Assembly (NCBI GenBank): GCA_018466975.1
Contig: CM031556.1
Coordinates: forward strand, 1,798,001 to 1,862,000
Direction: 5' to 3'
Length of the DNA: 64,000 bases
DNA from: Sparassis latifolia
Lineage: Eukaryota > Basidiomycota > Agaricomycetes > Polyporales > Sparassidaceae
The notes under the pieces are model-generated. The model had not been told where the DNA came from. It worked only from the letters and a program-made list of their open reading frames with translations, and did no database searches. A program made the position numbers and the translations under genes. Shown here piece after piece: positions 46,056 through 58,488 of the stretch (positions within the stretch are counted from its first letter, which is position 1; every line of letters starts with the position of its first letter).

Positions 46056-47809
46056 ATATTTTCATACATATGAAGTCGAAGGAAGAATCTAACTTGTTTT
46101 ATTGCTCGGAGGCTTAGTGGGATGCAGGCACTTCGTTCAGATGAGTCACGAAGGTTGCACAATGGGATTGTCATATTGGACATGCTGTGCCATGCTAGAG
46201 ATTCTGATAACGTTCAGCTTGTATCTCCACCATACCCTCCAAGTCAATAAGATTGCAGCAGAGGTCAGTAAACCACTGATATAGTTGTACTATATATTTT
46301 CTAGTTTTCCCCTGCCCCATTCCCTCCCTCAAAGTGATATCAATTGTCCAGGGAAAATATGGAGGCATATTTCTACGAAGTCATGACAGGGGAACGCAAG
46401 CCAAAGTTTGACACTTCTGGTCCCACCACACCTCACCTGGCACGATAGTCTGGCATCTCATATGATATGCCAATAGCATGTAGAATACAACAGGAGATTT
46501 TTCTGTATTTTTTTGAGCTGTGTTGAACATCCTAGAGAGATGCCACTCTGCAACACCAGCCAACTACAGTCCTGCAATCATGGATTTTCTGGGATCCAAC
46601 CAGACCACACATACTTACCAAAAATTTGGAGCATCAAATCGACACACAGGCTTCTACATCTGCAATTTTGCAGCAATCAGGTAAGGGAATAGAGCTGTAG
46701 AAAACAATCTGGCACTTCTGAATCATTTGGCATATCCAGGTCAACAATAGCAGACCTAAGTTTGTCTTTCCCAGAGAAGGAAAACAGTATTGGTTGAAGC
46801 ACTTTTCCTGTGGATGTGAAAAGGACTAGTGGTGTGAAAATGACCGCTCGTACATTGTTCAGAACAATCCCTGCATTGATGATCTTGCATCGGCAGACAT
46901 CACATGTTCACACAAGTGTTTTCAGCTGGACTGCCTGGACATGGCGGAATCCTTCGTTATCGATGAGGCGAAGTACCATGCATGCATCACAAGGTCCAAG
47001 TATGTGATCTCCAACTTGATGCCGCTATGTAGTACTTTGCAGAGCCGGTGCTGGCATGTAGAGCACGATGCCGCCTGAGCTCGGGCGCTCTCAATCAGCC
47101 CAACAAAAGGTACACCCAAGGAGAATGCCACGATAACGGTTGACGGGACCGGAGAGTGAGCACCACCACGTACACCTGGAAGCAGACTGCCAATAACGAC
47201 AGGAATAATCCACTGACCACATCTCCTACAACCCCTTCGATGCATGGGCTATCTCTCTATTGCGTGGCGCGAAAGCGCATGGTGGGAGCCGGGTGTGGAC
47301 AGCACGCGGGTTCCTCGGCACAATGTGCGGTGGACGGCCGTCTATCACAGCCGAGCACAGTGGGCGTTAGTGCGCCGTTAAGCGCGACGACGGGGTAGAC
47401 GATGGAATGAATGTATTGGCGAGCCTGGCTGAATCGCGAAGAGCAGACGGCGTCCGGACCCTAGGACAGGACATAGCGCCAGCTCCGGGCTGCAATTAAG
47501 ATGCGCGTCAGATGCCACAGATAACTAGACTCGCAAGCGCCAGCGATGGCAGGATCAGCTCGTGTACGCAGCGAATGTGCCGCGGGGTACGTAGAAAGAG
47601 TCGCACATGCTTGGAGACAAGACAAGGGTGCAGGATAAGAGAGAAGGCTGAGAGGGAGGCGGCAGGCCCGAAGCGGCGTGGGCGCCGGGTCGGAGAGCTC
47701 GGACTAGCCTGCTGAGCCAGGTTACTGCAGCAGCAGTGCCACACGGTTGCGCACGCCTCTCCTGACTCGGCCTTCCATTTCTCATCCCCCCTTCACACGT
47801 TGAACCGCA
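46056..47809. other. gene-free, compositionally different stretch
   Basis: About 1.75 kb with no supportable gene. From about 46250 to 46850 the DNA is visibly more AT-rich than flanking genes, and frames are short in all six phases. The character suggests decayed sequence, possibly old transposon remains, but no terminal repeats or transposase could be recognised. Confidence 0.45.
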
Positions 47810-47814
47810 TATAA
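47810..47814 (+). promoter_or_regulatory. TATA box of the YPEL gene
   Basis: TATAA in the context CGCATATAAGCCC, 86 bases upstream of the start codon. The spacing is normal for a fungal TATA element with a short leader. Confidence 0.55.
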
Positions 47815-47895
47815 GCCCTCGCGTTCGGAACAATTCGCAGGCCCCCATCGTTCACCTCAGCACTATCGCCCACCAGCTCCTGCCGTTCGCACATC

Positions 47896-48398
47896 ATGGG
47901 CATGAGCTACCGCCGCTACCTCGCCGGAGCGCGCATCTACGGGTGCTCGAACTGCAAGACCCACTTGGCTACCATCCACTCGATGATATCGCGAGTAAGC
48001 ACCAGGCAAAATGGCGCCGTGTCCGCTCCATACTTACCGGGTTATCTGCGAATGTTAGGCATTCAACGGTCAGCACGGCCGGGCATACCTCTTTGACGTC
48101 GTGTGAGTACCATTACTCCTGTGGGTACTGTGTGTTCTGAAATATGCGCAGCGTAAATGTCATCGAGGGCGAGCCCAACGACCGGCAAATGACAACGGGT
48201 AACCACACTGTCAGGGACATCTACTGCTGCAAATGCGGCGTCACTCTGGGATGGAAATATGTGCGCCACAGCGCCGCTCCTCTGCGGTTGAGACTAAATA
48301 TCGTTCGTTGCGGCTAGGATCGCGCGTACGAGCCCTCGCAGAAATACAAGGAGGGCAAGTACATTCTCGAGCGCAACCTCCTGGTCGACGTGCAGTGA
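47896..48398 (+). CDS. Yippee-like (YPEL/Moh1) zinc-binding protein
   Basis: Predicted 110-residue Yippee-domain protein with four exons. Start [20 protein letters not shown]; then [13 protein letters not shown] joins [15 protein letters not shown], then [20 protein letters not shown], and finally [20 protein letters not shown] to LLVDVQ. Zinc ligands are the pairs CSNC and CCKC, the expected spacing. The last intron is GTGCGC...GGCTAG. The family is highly conserved (yeast Moh1 supports stationary-phase survival; animal YPEL proteins associate with GID/CTLH ligases). Near-complete match over full length. Confidence 0.93.
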
Positions 48399-49790
48399 GC
48401 ACGCCCGCGGCAGCGAGCCGCCGTGTACAGCTCTCACCGGGTCGGTTTCGGTTTCGGGACGTCGTGGGCGGTGCATATGCGCATCGCGCCCGCGCTCCCG
48501 TCGGTCGCTCGCTCTGGTTTCGCCGTCTTCTTGCCATCATATCGGACACCCGCGTCTGCGGGCGACGTGCAGTGGGGTTCACGAGGGGCGGGACCCCACA
48601 CGCATTAGAAGAGGTCTCGAGGTTGGTGGGGTGCGGCATTCCCTGGGAGTCCTCGTCATGGCTCCTTCCTGGCCATTGCGGCGTCACCGCACATCTGGGA
48701 CACATCGTCAGCCATTTCCGGCGCCCCAACCGCAGCGGCGTTATGCGCACACACACAGTCGTGGCGCGCTTCCGTTCCGACTTGCCTATCTCCCTTACAT
48801 CCCCAAACATTCCCCACATAGAGCCATCCAGTGTTCGTTTGTTCAGATTGTTGCTCCGTTTATACTGCATGGAACGTCGCCATCATTTTATCTGGACGTC
48901 AATTTTAATGGTGTATATTTCTGTACCTGACAAATATATACATTCGACTGAAAGTGTTACGGTCGACACGGAGTACGACAAATACATAAACAAGGACCAT
49001 AAACAAGGACGAGCGTACGCAAACAGACGGAGCGTACGGGTCTTGCCGGGTAACATAACCGTCGCGGCGTATGGGCCTTTACGCAGGCGACCTCCGGAAG
49101 ACGCGGAAATTCTTCCACCCGCACCCGCAAACGAGCACTGGCGAGCAAGAGTCGAGACATTGGGGAAGGCGGTCATACATACAATGCGAACGATCAAGAT
49201 CTGTTCGAATTCCACAGTAGAGCATGACCGGCGATCTTGTGCATTGGGGCGAATAAGAAGCGAGAGAGCGTGGAGGAGTAAATGCCCGGGGGCGGACGAG
49301 GCATGGGGCGAACGCATAGCAGACGAAGAGCCTATGGTATACGAGCGTGTCGGGAAATCTCATAGTCAGGCTAGGCTAGTCAAGTGGCCGTGGCCGGCAG
49401 GTTTGGGGTAGGACGGCGAAAGGCAGAGCTATACTTGTGCAGGCCTAGTAAGTTATCGACCCCATCGCTCTCAGGGCCATTGCCTAGAGATGACAAAGGT
49501 GAGGAGAAAAGCAGGAGTAAGGACGTTCGCGAAGACGATGGCGGTGCTTAGACGGCTGTGGATAGGGAATGTAGGAAAAATGATGCGCATTGATGGATGG
49601 TTTCAGGTGTTGTTCGCAGCAGAAGCAGAAAGGCAGCGATGCGAGCTAGTGAGCAGGATAGCGGTAGAGAAGAGAGCAGGAAAGAGAGCAGTTATAATCA
49701 GTTATAACATGGAAGACGAAGAAGTCGGGGCACGTGACCGGGAGAAGGGCGCAAAGGAAAGGATAGCCAGTTGTTGGGGTTGACGTAGCG
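48399..49790. other. gene-free region
   Basis: About 1.4 kb. One plus frame is open for nearly 1.2 kb across the end of YPEL, but its product is Arg-rich and without domain features, as expected from GC-rich antisense or chance openness. A tandem AAACAAGGAC/CATAAACAAGGAC repeat lies near 48985-49010. Confidence 0.5.
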
Positions 49791-49796
49791 TATATA
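49791..49796 (+). promoter_or_regulatory. TATA box
   Basis: TATATA about 98 bases before the ATG at 49894, followed by a pyrimidine-rich leader. It supports transcription of the candidate gene downstream. Confidence 0.5.
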
Positions 49797-49893
49797 TTCC
49801 CCAACGGCCATCGCTGGGTGAGATGTGCACCCCCGCATTCTCTTATTCCTTCTCCAGACCACTCTAGTCTCCCAGTCCCCGCCGTCGCGTCGC

Positions 49894-50466
49894 AATGGGT
49901 GAGCCCGCCAGTCGTCCCATCGCCTCGCGTACGCTAACCAGAGTCTCCCAGCCGTCATGACCATGTCTGCTGGCCCGTCCACCTTCAACCCCGCCCCCAT
50001 GCGGCCCCACGTCTCGTCCCCGCTCGCTGCCACCGGCGCGGTGCGCCCACAATCGACTCGCAAGATCTCCAATACACCCGCCTTCCCCGTCTCCCGCCCG
50101 CTTCGCCCGTTCCCCTCCATCGCGAGCTCGCTATCTGGCGGCGCACACCGCTCGTCCGGTGCGCCGGGCAAGAAGCCCATAAAAATCATCGAACCCCGCC
50201 CGACTTCAAGGGTGCGTTCGTCCTCAACCTCACCCAGGCCGAGCTCAGCCGGCAGGACTGAGGCCTCTACATTGGTATGCTCTCTACCCTGCCTTCCTCG
50301 TTATCAGCCACGCTCTAACACGCGCACGCTATCTACGCGTAGTTCGTCGTCCGCACGCTCGCTCATACCCCGGTCCTCCCTTCGTTCCCATGTTGTCCTC
50401 GTACGAAACTCCTTGGAAGTCACACTGTACCAATACATATTTATTGCCATACTAGATCGCCCGTAA
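49894..50466 (+). CDS. candidate Pro/Ser-rich protein, possibly frameshifted
   Basis: A TATA element, a pyrimidine leader and an ATGG|GTGAGC splice donor suggest a real gene. An intron ending CTCCCAG leads to AVMTMSAGPSTFNPAPMRPH, then a Pro/Ser/Arg-rich disordered stretch and GKKPIKIIEPRP. Past a CCCC run at 50194-50197 another frame reads DFKGAFVLNLTQAELSRQD and stops at 50259-50261, which looks more like an ordered helix than the continuing Ser/Arg-rich frame. Either the gene is frameshifted by one base there, or the resemblance is chance. No family recognised. Confidence 0.4.
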
Positions 50467-53400
50467 TTATTCTTCTTCAATTTCTTGCCAGATTCTACCT
50501 TATCACCTCTTACCCGACGTCCTTCCGTCGCCCTTCAGGAACACTTCAGTTTCCCGACTTCGGAGTCCTTCTGTTTGTGACAAGTCAGTACCTACTAGTT
50601 TGTCCGTTCCTGTTCCCCTTCCGCTGGGATTTGGGAGTCTTGGGGCTGTTGTCTGTAGATTAGAGTACACGTTCGCGCGGAAGTGGGAGTGAATGCCAGT
50701 CCGAACTCGAGGGGAGCTCAGTACGTATATACCACAGCGACGCGCAGCGCAATTAATATACACATTTGTGTGACAGAACGCCCGAATCGCACAGACCGCC
50801 AACGGCATTGTATTGAGTCCGTGTCCCCAACGAGTACCCCGCGCCTACCCCACTCGCCTACCTCGAGCTGGGCACGCACCAAGAGGTCGTCGATAAGGGG
50901 ACGCGAAGATAAGAGTAGGAAGAGGGGCACAGAGCCTCCATTCCAACCCCATAGTTTCCCCACTCGGCCGCACAGGCTGGCGCGGTACGCCTGATCCCAC
51001 TTACAGGGCACGCCGCGGTCCGATCGATTCTCTCTATTCCCCTCCCAAGCCCATTCAATGATTCATCGCATTTTAGTGGCAGTGCGAGCGGAGGGCGCGA
51101 ACGCTCCTCTGGGTTCGCGTGCGAACCGCGCCTCGTACGCGCACCGCGACTGTACGCAGGACGGTCGGAGCGGAGGACAGTCCGTGAGAGCAGATCCTGC
51201 CCTTCGACTGGGTGCGAGGGGGTGACCCGGTGGAGATCTACTCTGGCCCGGGAACTTGATATCGAATGAATGGCACTGCGCTGCAGCAACTCGCAGGGCC
51301 ACCATGGCTCCCCGGAGCTCGCGCGCCGATGGCGGAGGGATTCAATGCAATCAACTCGACTCATCCAGCGGCTTGGCGGCCATACATACATTTAACTTGA
51401 CGCGGGGACGGGCTGCGCAGAGGCGTATCGCCGCCTGCGCCGCGAATTGATAGAGGAGACGGCCTGGCTGACGACCACCATGGCTCCCCGGAGCTCGCGC
51501 GCCGATGGCGGAGGGATTCGATGAGATCGATTCGACTCATCCAGCGGCTTGCCGGCCATACATACATTTAACTTGACGCGGGGACGGGCTGCGCAGAGGC
51601 GTATCGCCGCCTGCGCCGCGAATTGATAGAGGAGACGGCCTGGCTGACGACCACCATGGCTCCCCGGAGCTCGCGCGCCGACGGCGGAGGGATTCAATGA
51701 GATCAATTCGACTCATCCAGCGGCTTGCCGGCCATACATACATTCAACTTGACGCGGGGACGGGCTGCGCAGAGGCGTATCGCCGCCTGCGCCGCGAATT
51801 GATAGAGGAGACGGCCTGGCTGACGAAGGTCCCACAACGGTGACGTGCTCCTGATGCCAGCGAGCCCCGCTGAGTCACCTCCCAGTCTTGACGCCGGCTG
51901 ATCGCAGCGAGGGTATACGCGGTGTGAACGGGTTACCCACCTGCAATGTCGAACAGAGAGCGCGGGCTCGTCGGTGGGCTGGTTATCGATAGGGAGTGGG
52001 CATCCGACGACCGAGCAGGCCTCCCACGTCAGAGACGTTTCAGCGCCCCGAGTGAATTCGAGTAAAGCACGAGGAACGCGAGCGACACCTAGGGACAGCG
52101 CTGAGCCAAAGCGAGCAAGGTTTGCTTTCACCAGCCAATGTTTGCTGCGTCACTTAGGCTTGACGCCCGCCAGGTAAGTCGGTAGGTAAATTGAATACCC
52201 CCATTGGCACAATGGTCCAGGAACACCGGGCTGTTGTACCTAGATTACAAGGAGTCAGCGGATGACCTGCTGCGATACGCACGTCGTAACCTACTGCCCT
52301 GGCTGAATGGAAAGGAGAGGGAAAGAGCCAACGCGTTACTAGATTCGTGGCTTAAAAAGTACGCTCGATGGACGGTTGTCTGGCGCTACATCCGAAGCAG
52401 CATCTCGGAATCACCAGTGGGGCTAAGGCAAGGGGATTGCCGATTTGATGTGATGAGGAGACCGTGCGTGAATCGATGAAGGCCACAGGGATTGATACAC
52501 GCAAGCCAGCGAGCGTGTGGCAGGAATGCAAAGGGAGCCGCAGCGAAACCGTAGACGCCAGCCTCCTTAGCGTGGGCATGTCCAGCGGTAGCATCGGAAC
52601 GCCCCTATTAGATCAATGTCCTGTGAGAGCGGCACCTGTGACATTGGGGAAGCACCCACGATATCGATCGGGACCGAACGTCGGCGTGCCTGTCTGTGTA
52701 CACGCCAGGCGCAGCGAAATGAGCAATTTGAAAAACGCACTTGCTTCTGCAGGCCTTGGGCCATAAATACTCCTCTGAGTTGGGATCACAGCGGGGAGTC
52801 CTGTATGGATGAGATAGCTGTTCAGATCGTTGCATGTCTGCCGTCACCACGACAACTTGCGTAATTCGCAGTGTTTCTCCTTGCGGTGAGCGTGGAAGCA
52901 GGTGAGAGTAATGAGATAGAAAAGGACAGAACCTCCGGAGCTGTGAAGTGATTTGATGCATTTGACCCACAATGCCAGTCAGAGGCGACACATCCCGGCA
53001 GCCTGCAAATGGGCCAAGAATGAGCGCAGACGAGCCTGAGTCAATTGCAACGACAGAGGCCATCACAAGGCAGTCCTGTGCGCTGCGCGCATGTACGGAG
53101 TGGTTGCTATTCCCATACTCTTTCAGAGCTGCGCGGCGACACGGCGCACAGCTCTTGGCGTTCAGTGGAGCTGGCTCCAGTGCTGCGCGCGTAGGTGTCA
53201 GGTCGGATCCGAGGATGAATCAGTGAACAATGACGGGGTACCCACGGACGTTTAGCTTCCTTCCATGCACTAGCTGCTTCCAAGCAGTGAAAAACACAGT
53301 GACGGCGACCATGGACGGCGGAAGAAACGAGCAAAAAATAAGGTCTCGACGCTACGGGTGTCGGACACTATGGACGTCGTTTTCTCGTATAGAGATGTGC

Positions 53401-56400
53401 TTTGCGAACCGTGTGTGACCGGCGAGTTGTGGAAGAGAGGAACATGCGTGGTGCAGCAGCCAAGCCAGAGAACACGACCTTAAATGCACCGAGCGCCTGA
53501 GGGTAGCGAAAATTTCAGACTAGTTGAGAGTCTCGAGGACTGGTCAGAGCACGGTAAAGCCCGACCTACGGGTACTAGAGGATCCACTTCTTAGTTGAGA
53601 AATACCGTCCCTCGATCACCGTAATATAAGTATCTGACAGAATTGCAGTGATTAGACTGATTATCGTGCGGTAAGGACGGAACTTTACGTTCAATATTGC
53701 TGCTGGTCCATCGTTTAGTTTAAGTACAGATCCTTGATTGATATACTAGAGGTTATCGGAATGAAGCGTTAGTTGCATGCCATAAGTTCGTGCGATGCTC
53801 TCGCATACCTTGTACCTGTATAGGAGATATGAGAGAAATGACATAAAGTTTAGTAGTCAGAAAACTCGTAAAAGGGTATATGACAGAACACCCAGATAGC
53901 AAGATGACTCGGAACGCCACCGTACAAAATAGATGCGGTTGACACATATCATGCGGTGGAAACTTGATATAGTGTCCTTCTAGACAGCTCGCATTCAGAA
54001 GGTCCGTTCCACTGCAGACTGAACATGAGCTGCGAAAAGTGCCCAATCATTGATGTCGAAACTTCCTGGCTTGTTAATTGATCTAGCTGTCAAAATCCAG
54101 TAAAACCGTGCGTTCTGGCACATTACCTAACCCGTAGATCATCCAAGTCCAGTGGATCCTCTTTTTGTCCCAAGGCTCGAATAATTACACACCTGCAACT
54201 CCCCGAGTCTTTTGTGTATGCTAGCCTGTCGGAAAGAATCGAAGGCAACCTCGGGAGCTTCGGGAAGGAGGCCTGTGTTTGTAGAACCCACCGAGTCCCT
54301 TTGGCACACGCATCGCTATCTCCTGGGAATCGCCGTCTCGCACTGCGCATCCTGTATTTGGGGGGTTACTGAATGTTCTGGAGAATGCCCGTGTAATCGA
54401 ACCTGGGGCCTTTAAATAGAAAGCGTGCGTGCAGAAGCTGTAAAATGCCATAAATTTGCATTAGATAACAAAAGACGAAAGGCTTTTTTGAAACAAAATA
54501 TCGAGGACAACGTGAGCAGTGGTGAGCGTGTTACCAGCAGCGGGAAAATGTTAAACGCGAACTGGCGGTCAATGTAGTATCGATTGGCCTGTGGCATTTA
54601 TTATGAGCGTCACTGCACGCCGTATATCTCCCAGCGTAGCAAATCTTGTTCTTAAACTGGCACATGTTCTCTTTGCTGAAAGAGAAACACGCACCGAACA
54701 TTCAGCTCGCCAGAACAACAGTGTTAACATGGAATTGCGCACATCTCAGGAGCCTCTTGTGAAAGAGAATGGAATTTGTTATGTTACGCGGCAGCCGTTC
54801 ACCGGTTGTAGACTGGAAAGCTCGCGGTTGGCTCGCGGGATCGCGATCCAGGCGAGAAGTTGCAGCCACAAAGATGCCGGCAAAATGCGAAACCTTGCGC
54901 GTCTATCTCAAGACTCAGAAGACCGTAAGGCTACTACCGTACTTCACCTATTCATAACGCGTACTCGTGGCTGCGTCTTTGCCGGATCATGCAGTCATCA
55001 TGGTTCTTTCGGCCAGTAAGATGCATGGGGCACAGGGGACTACTGTTGTTCATATCACATGCCAGTGGCGTCCCACCTGGTAAGCTACTTACCGCGCCTT
55101 CGGTACAGGCCCTCTAATCCGAACGTTGGTATGTAGCTCTCTATGACATAGCTGGCGAAGTCTGTTCTGACAGTGCTGCCGACTTTTTCCGCCAGAGCTT
55201 CGATTCACGAATTCATGTCGGACGTTCTTCGTGCGCATAGATGGGAGTTATTGAGGTAACGGGTTCCGGCTGTGCGACGATGCCATCGATATGGTGAACT
55301 TGAACTTACTCCTCTTATTCTAGAATTGCCCATGGATGGACGCCCACCAATAGCGCCCCATTGCACAGGCATGCATGAGAGCTAGTAGCATGCGCAAGGT
55401 AATCTGACTGGCACCCTCTTCCCGGTACGTGCTACTCGTTTGTGAGCGCTTCGGCTCTGGACTTTCATACACGTCATGAATATTATTACTAAGGGAACCT
55501 TGGACTGTGGTCATTTATGTCACTTTCTCCCTGTCAATCCGGGGTGGCTCTGAGTCAGACGCCGAAGAAGGAATTGACCCCCCCTCGAACCAGTTGAGGA
55601 ACAACCGTAAACAGCTGTAATGGCCGGGGACTGCTTAGGACTGGTGGGCAATTCACCCTACTTCGTGGACGGCGTCGCACCAATTTCTCTAGATGACCCT
55701 GGTGACGCTGTCTCACGTGCGCCTTGAGTACCCTGTACGCTGTGCGCTGTATAACGCTGACTCTTGAGCATGTTCTGCGCAGTTCTCTGCTCTTACGCTC
55801 GACAAACCAGGCTTACGGCAGTCTGCCTCCACCAATCACAGTCCATCATCATATCTGGGATGCACTCACTGCGTCTTCGAGGCCTTGTGCCTCTCAGATC
55901 AGGAAGTAGGCCTCAGGCTACTTGCTTGACTTGATTGTGTGATGTCAAGAAGTTTAATAGTGCATCGTGCTCGTGTTTGTTGAGTAAGACAACAATAAGT
56001 GGTTCAGTTGCGGCTCTGCCCTTCACTGGTGAGCTGTCGTGGAATTCTTAATTCCTTCAGAATGACACGACGGTAAGCCACATCGATCGAATTACAGTCA
56101 CTGATATCAAACGCCTGTCGAAGGACTTCCTATCTGCTAGAACAAGCTTACGTACCGCATGCCTCGGTGGGAAAGGGAATTCCGTTCAGGTGCTCCCAGT
56201 TTTTCATTCTGCCGGATCCAGTTGAGAATTGCGCAGTCCACGCGTTTGCAGAGCACACCGAAACACAATAGGCCCTTCATGAATTTCATGCCCGTCTCTC
56301 ACCTGCCCTATACTGAGATCAAACTGCACTACAGAGGAAGTGAACACATGGCTGCAACCTCGACCGGTTCCCCGAGGGGAAGGAGTTCTGCTGAGGCCGA

Positions 56401-57026
56401 GTGCCTGAGGGGTGAGGCGGTGAGGTTGATGGGCTCGGCGATGGCCGACAATTAGAGTAGAATAGACGTGGGGTAAGTTCCTGAATCAATTCGGTGAGAG
56501 AGAAAGTCGGAGGTGAGATGGGAAGGAGAGAATCAGGAGATTGGGATTGGATTGAAATTGCAGGTTGGGCAGAAAGCGCGCGGGAAAATAGCCATATGCG
56601 GAGAGATCGGTTCGTTCCGGACAGGGAACCAAAGTTGGACCGTGTTTGTGAGTGTCTAGAAATACCGGAGGACGCTCTCAGCGCGTTAAGGCTGTTCTGC
56701 ACTCTGTCTACGTCCACCAACTCAAGGCTAAGGCTTCCACCAGCCTTCTTCTTTACGACCCCTGCACGAATTTGCACGACGTTCAGATCTCCACGTTTTT
56801 ACGTTCCTCTTCAACTACTTCTACGCTCCCCTGTCTGCTGTGCTTTCAGTTCCTCACCCCTCATTGTGAGGTCGGTGTGCATCCCTGATTCCCTCTCGTC
56901 AGTGTCAATCTAACGCCATCCATCTCAGATTTGTATATTCTATACTCTCGTTTCTGCCCCTTGAAGGTATATTCAGTCGTGCGACTCCGCTGCCGGCTTA
57001 ACTTATGATATTACCTGCCTATAGAA
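50467..57026. other. 6.5-kb gene desert
   Basis: No gene could be supported on either strand. Frames longer than 100 codons are Arg/Ser-rich or cross the tandem repeat. The stretch contains the 176-bp tandem array and otherwise unique-looking sequence. It may be a decayed transposon or repeat-rich island; no reverse transcriptase, transposase, long terminal repeats or inverted repeats were recognised by eye. The last several hundred bases should include the GTPase promoter. Confidence 0.5.
51299..51826. repeat. tandem repeat, three copies of a 176-bp unit
   Basis: Copies start CCACCATGGCTCCCCGG at 51299, 51475 and 51651 and run to 51826, so the period is exactly 176 bp. They differ at only a few positions, such as TGGCGG/TGCCGG and AATGCAATCAA/GATGAGATCGA. 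The high identity indicates recent amplification. The unit is not a multiple of three, so frames across it are incidental. Confidence 0.92.
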
Positions 57027-57908
57027 ATGGATAGCTGGAGAGTAGCCGTTCTCGGTGACGGAGGTGTAGGAAAGACTGCGTTGGCTGTACAAGTGAGGTC
57101 TTGTGTCGCATTCTGCGCTGGTAATGGCTGATGACATGGCTTACAGTTCACGCTCAATTGTTTCGTTGGTATGTGTGCTGCCTTCCGCTTTCCAGTCTCT
57201 TGCTGAAAATCGAGTTTGTGCCCTCCTGCGTCCACGTAATATGTGTAGAGGTTAGTCTCCCATGTTTTTTATGCCGGAGCGCGAGTCACACCCTGGTCTC
57301 TCGTTCTGCAGACATATGATCCAACAATAGAGGATGCATATCGCAAGCAGTTGGTTGTCGATAATCGGATGTGTTTCGTCGAGGTGATTGATACGGCGGG
57401 ACAGGGTGCGTTGTTGCTATTTTTCACTCCAAACAGGTTATCTGATGTGATTATGCAGAGGAGTATGCGACTCTCCGAGATCAGTGGGTCAGGTGGGTAC
57501 TTCAGATTTTAGCTCCAGAGTTCTCGTAATCAAATGTCGTCGACACATAGGGAAGGCCAAGGATTTATCTTGGTTTACTCGATCGCATCTCGTGCGACAT
57601 TCGACCATCTCGACGTCTTCCGCCAGGCCATGCTTAAGGTGAAGCGACAAAAGCCGGTTTTCATGCTTGTCGGCAATAAATGCGACAAACAGTTTGAGCG
57701 GGAGGTCTCGCGAGAAGATGGGGCAGCACTCGCACGAAGTTTCGGCTGCGAATTTCTCGAGACATCCGCCAAGACGGCACATAACGTTGAACGACTATTC
57801 ATCTATCTCGTCCGTCTACTCCGGTCGACAAAACAGCAGGAACAGGGTCTGCAGGGTCCAGGGCGAGTACAGAAGGAGGAGAAGAAGCGAAAGTGTATTA
57901 TCATGTAG
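57027..57908 (+). CDS. Ras-family small GTPase with CAAX end
   Basis: Ras/Rap/Rsr1-type GTPase of 191 residues, membrane-anchored by prenylation of CIIM after a KKRK basic patch. Motifs: P-loop [10 protein letters not shown], effector [13 protein letters not shown], switch [24 protein letters not shown]. Exons: 57027-57092, 57147-57168, 57249-57250, 57312-57405, 57459-57492, 57551-57908, totalling 576 nt. The third is a two-base exon (AG) flanked by GTGTAG and GTTAGT; without it the frame breaks. A GTTGGT donor at 57165 would restore frame but delete Val-Glu before the effector loop. Rsr1/Rap versus Ras assignment is not certain. Confidence 0.88.
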
Positions 57909-58488
57909 GGCGCTCAGGACTATATAGAACTGACTCTAGTTTCTACTTACCTCATTCTATGATACCACGTCTGTTTTCTTTTACCTTTCTTTCTGGTTGG
58001 GCCTTTCTTGCACTGGGCGATTTATGTCCGTGCCGTTGACGTCGTTCCGACTTGGTGTGCTTGTACATGTACACACGCTATCGTGGTACATAGTGCGGTT
58101 TTCTTCATGATCACGACCTGCTGTGGATGCCCTTTTCTCGGTGTACATACAACCACTTATCCTCCTTCCATCTGGATCCCTCGACGTGGGATGTGCCTGA
58201 GTCCGCCAGGTACGTGCGTGTTCTTTGACTCATCTCCAGCCACGCAAGTGACAAGTCTGATTAGTACTGACAGTGATCGTCATCGCTGCGTGTCGCTACA
58301 TCCTATACTCCACGTCAGCCTGCAGTCCGGTCGTGGCTGTGCATCCGCCTCGCAACGTCAACCAAGCGTCAATTGACTGTCAATATACTGCTGTGCATAC
58401 GTGCATGTCCATTGCACTCGCTGCGGGTTTTGACTACAAAATGCTTGAAGTAAGGTGCTAATTCCACACTCCACCAAATTAAAGCACA
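57909..58488. other. intergenic region
   Basis: 580 bases between two plus-strand genes. No gene or motif supported. Confidence 0.45.

Noticed and set aside
46056..47300. Transposon or retroelement in the AT-richer stretch
   Set aside because: No terminal repeats, target-site duplication or catalytic motifs were found by eye, so only a compositional note is kept.
48233..49411. 392-codon open frame on the plus strand
   Set aside because: It begins inside YPEL coding and intron sequence in another frame; the product is Arg-rich with no domain. The true YPEL exons explain the first part.
51063..52131. Series of minus frames sharing MYVWPASRWMSR-like peptides
   Set aside because: They are copies of the 176-bp tandem repeat read through; the period is not divisible by three and there is no domain.
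54591..55019. 142-codon plus frame in the gene desert
   Set aside because: No recognisable domain, mixed composition and no supporting splice or promoter signals.
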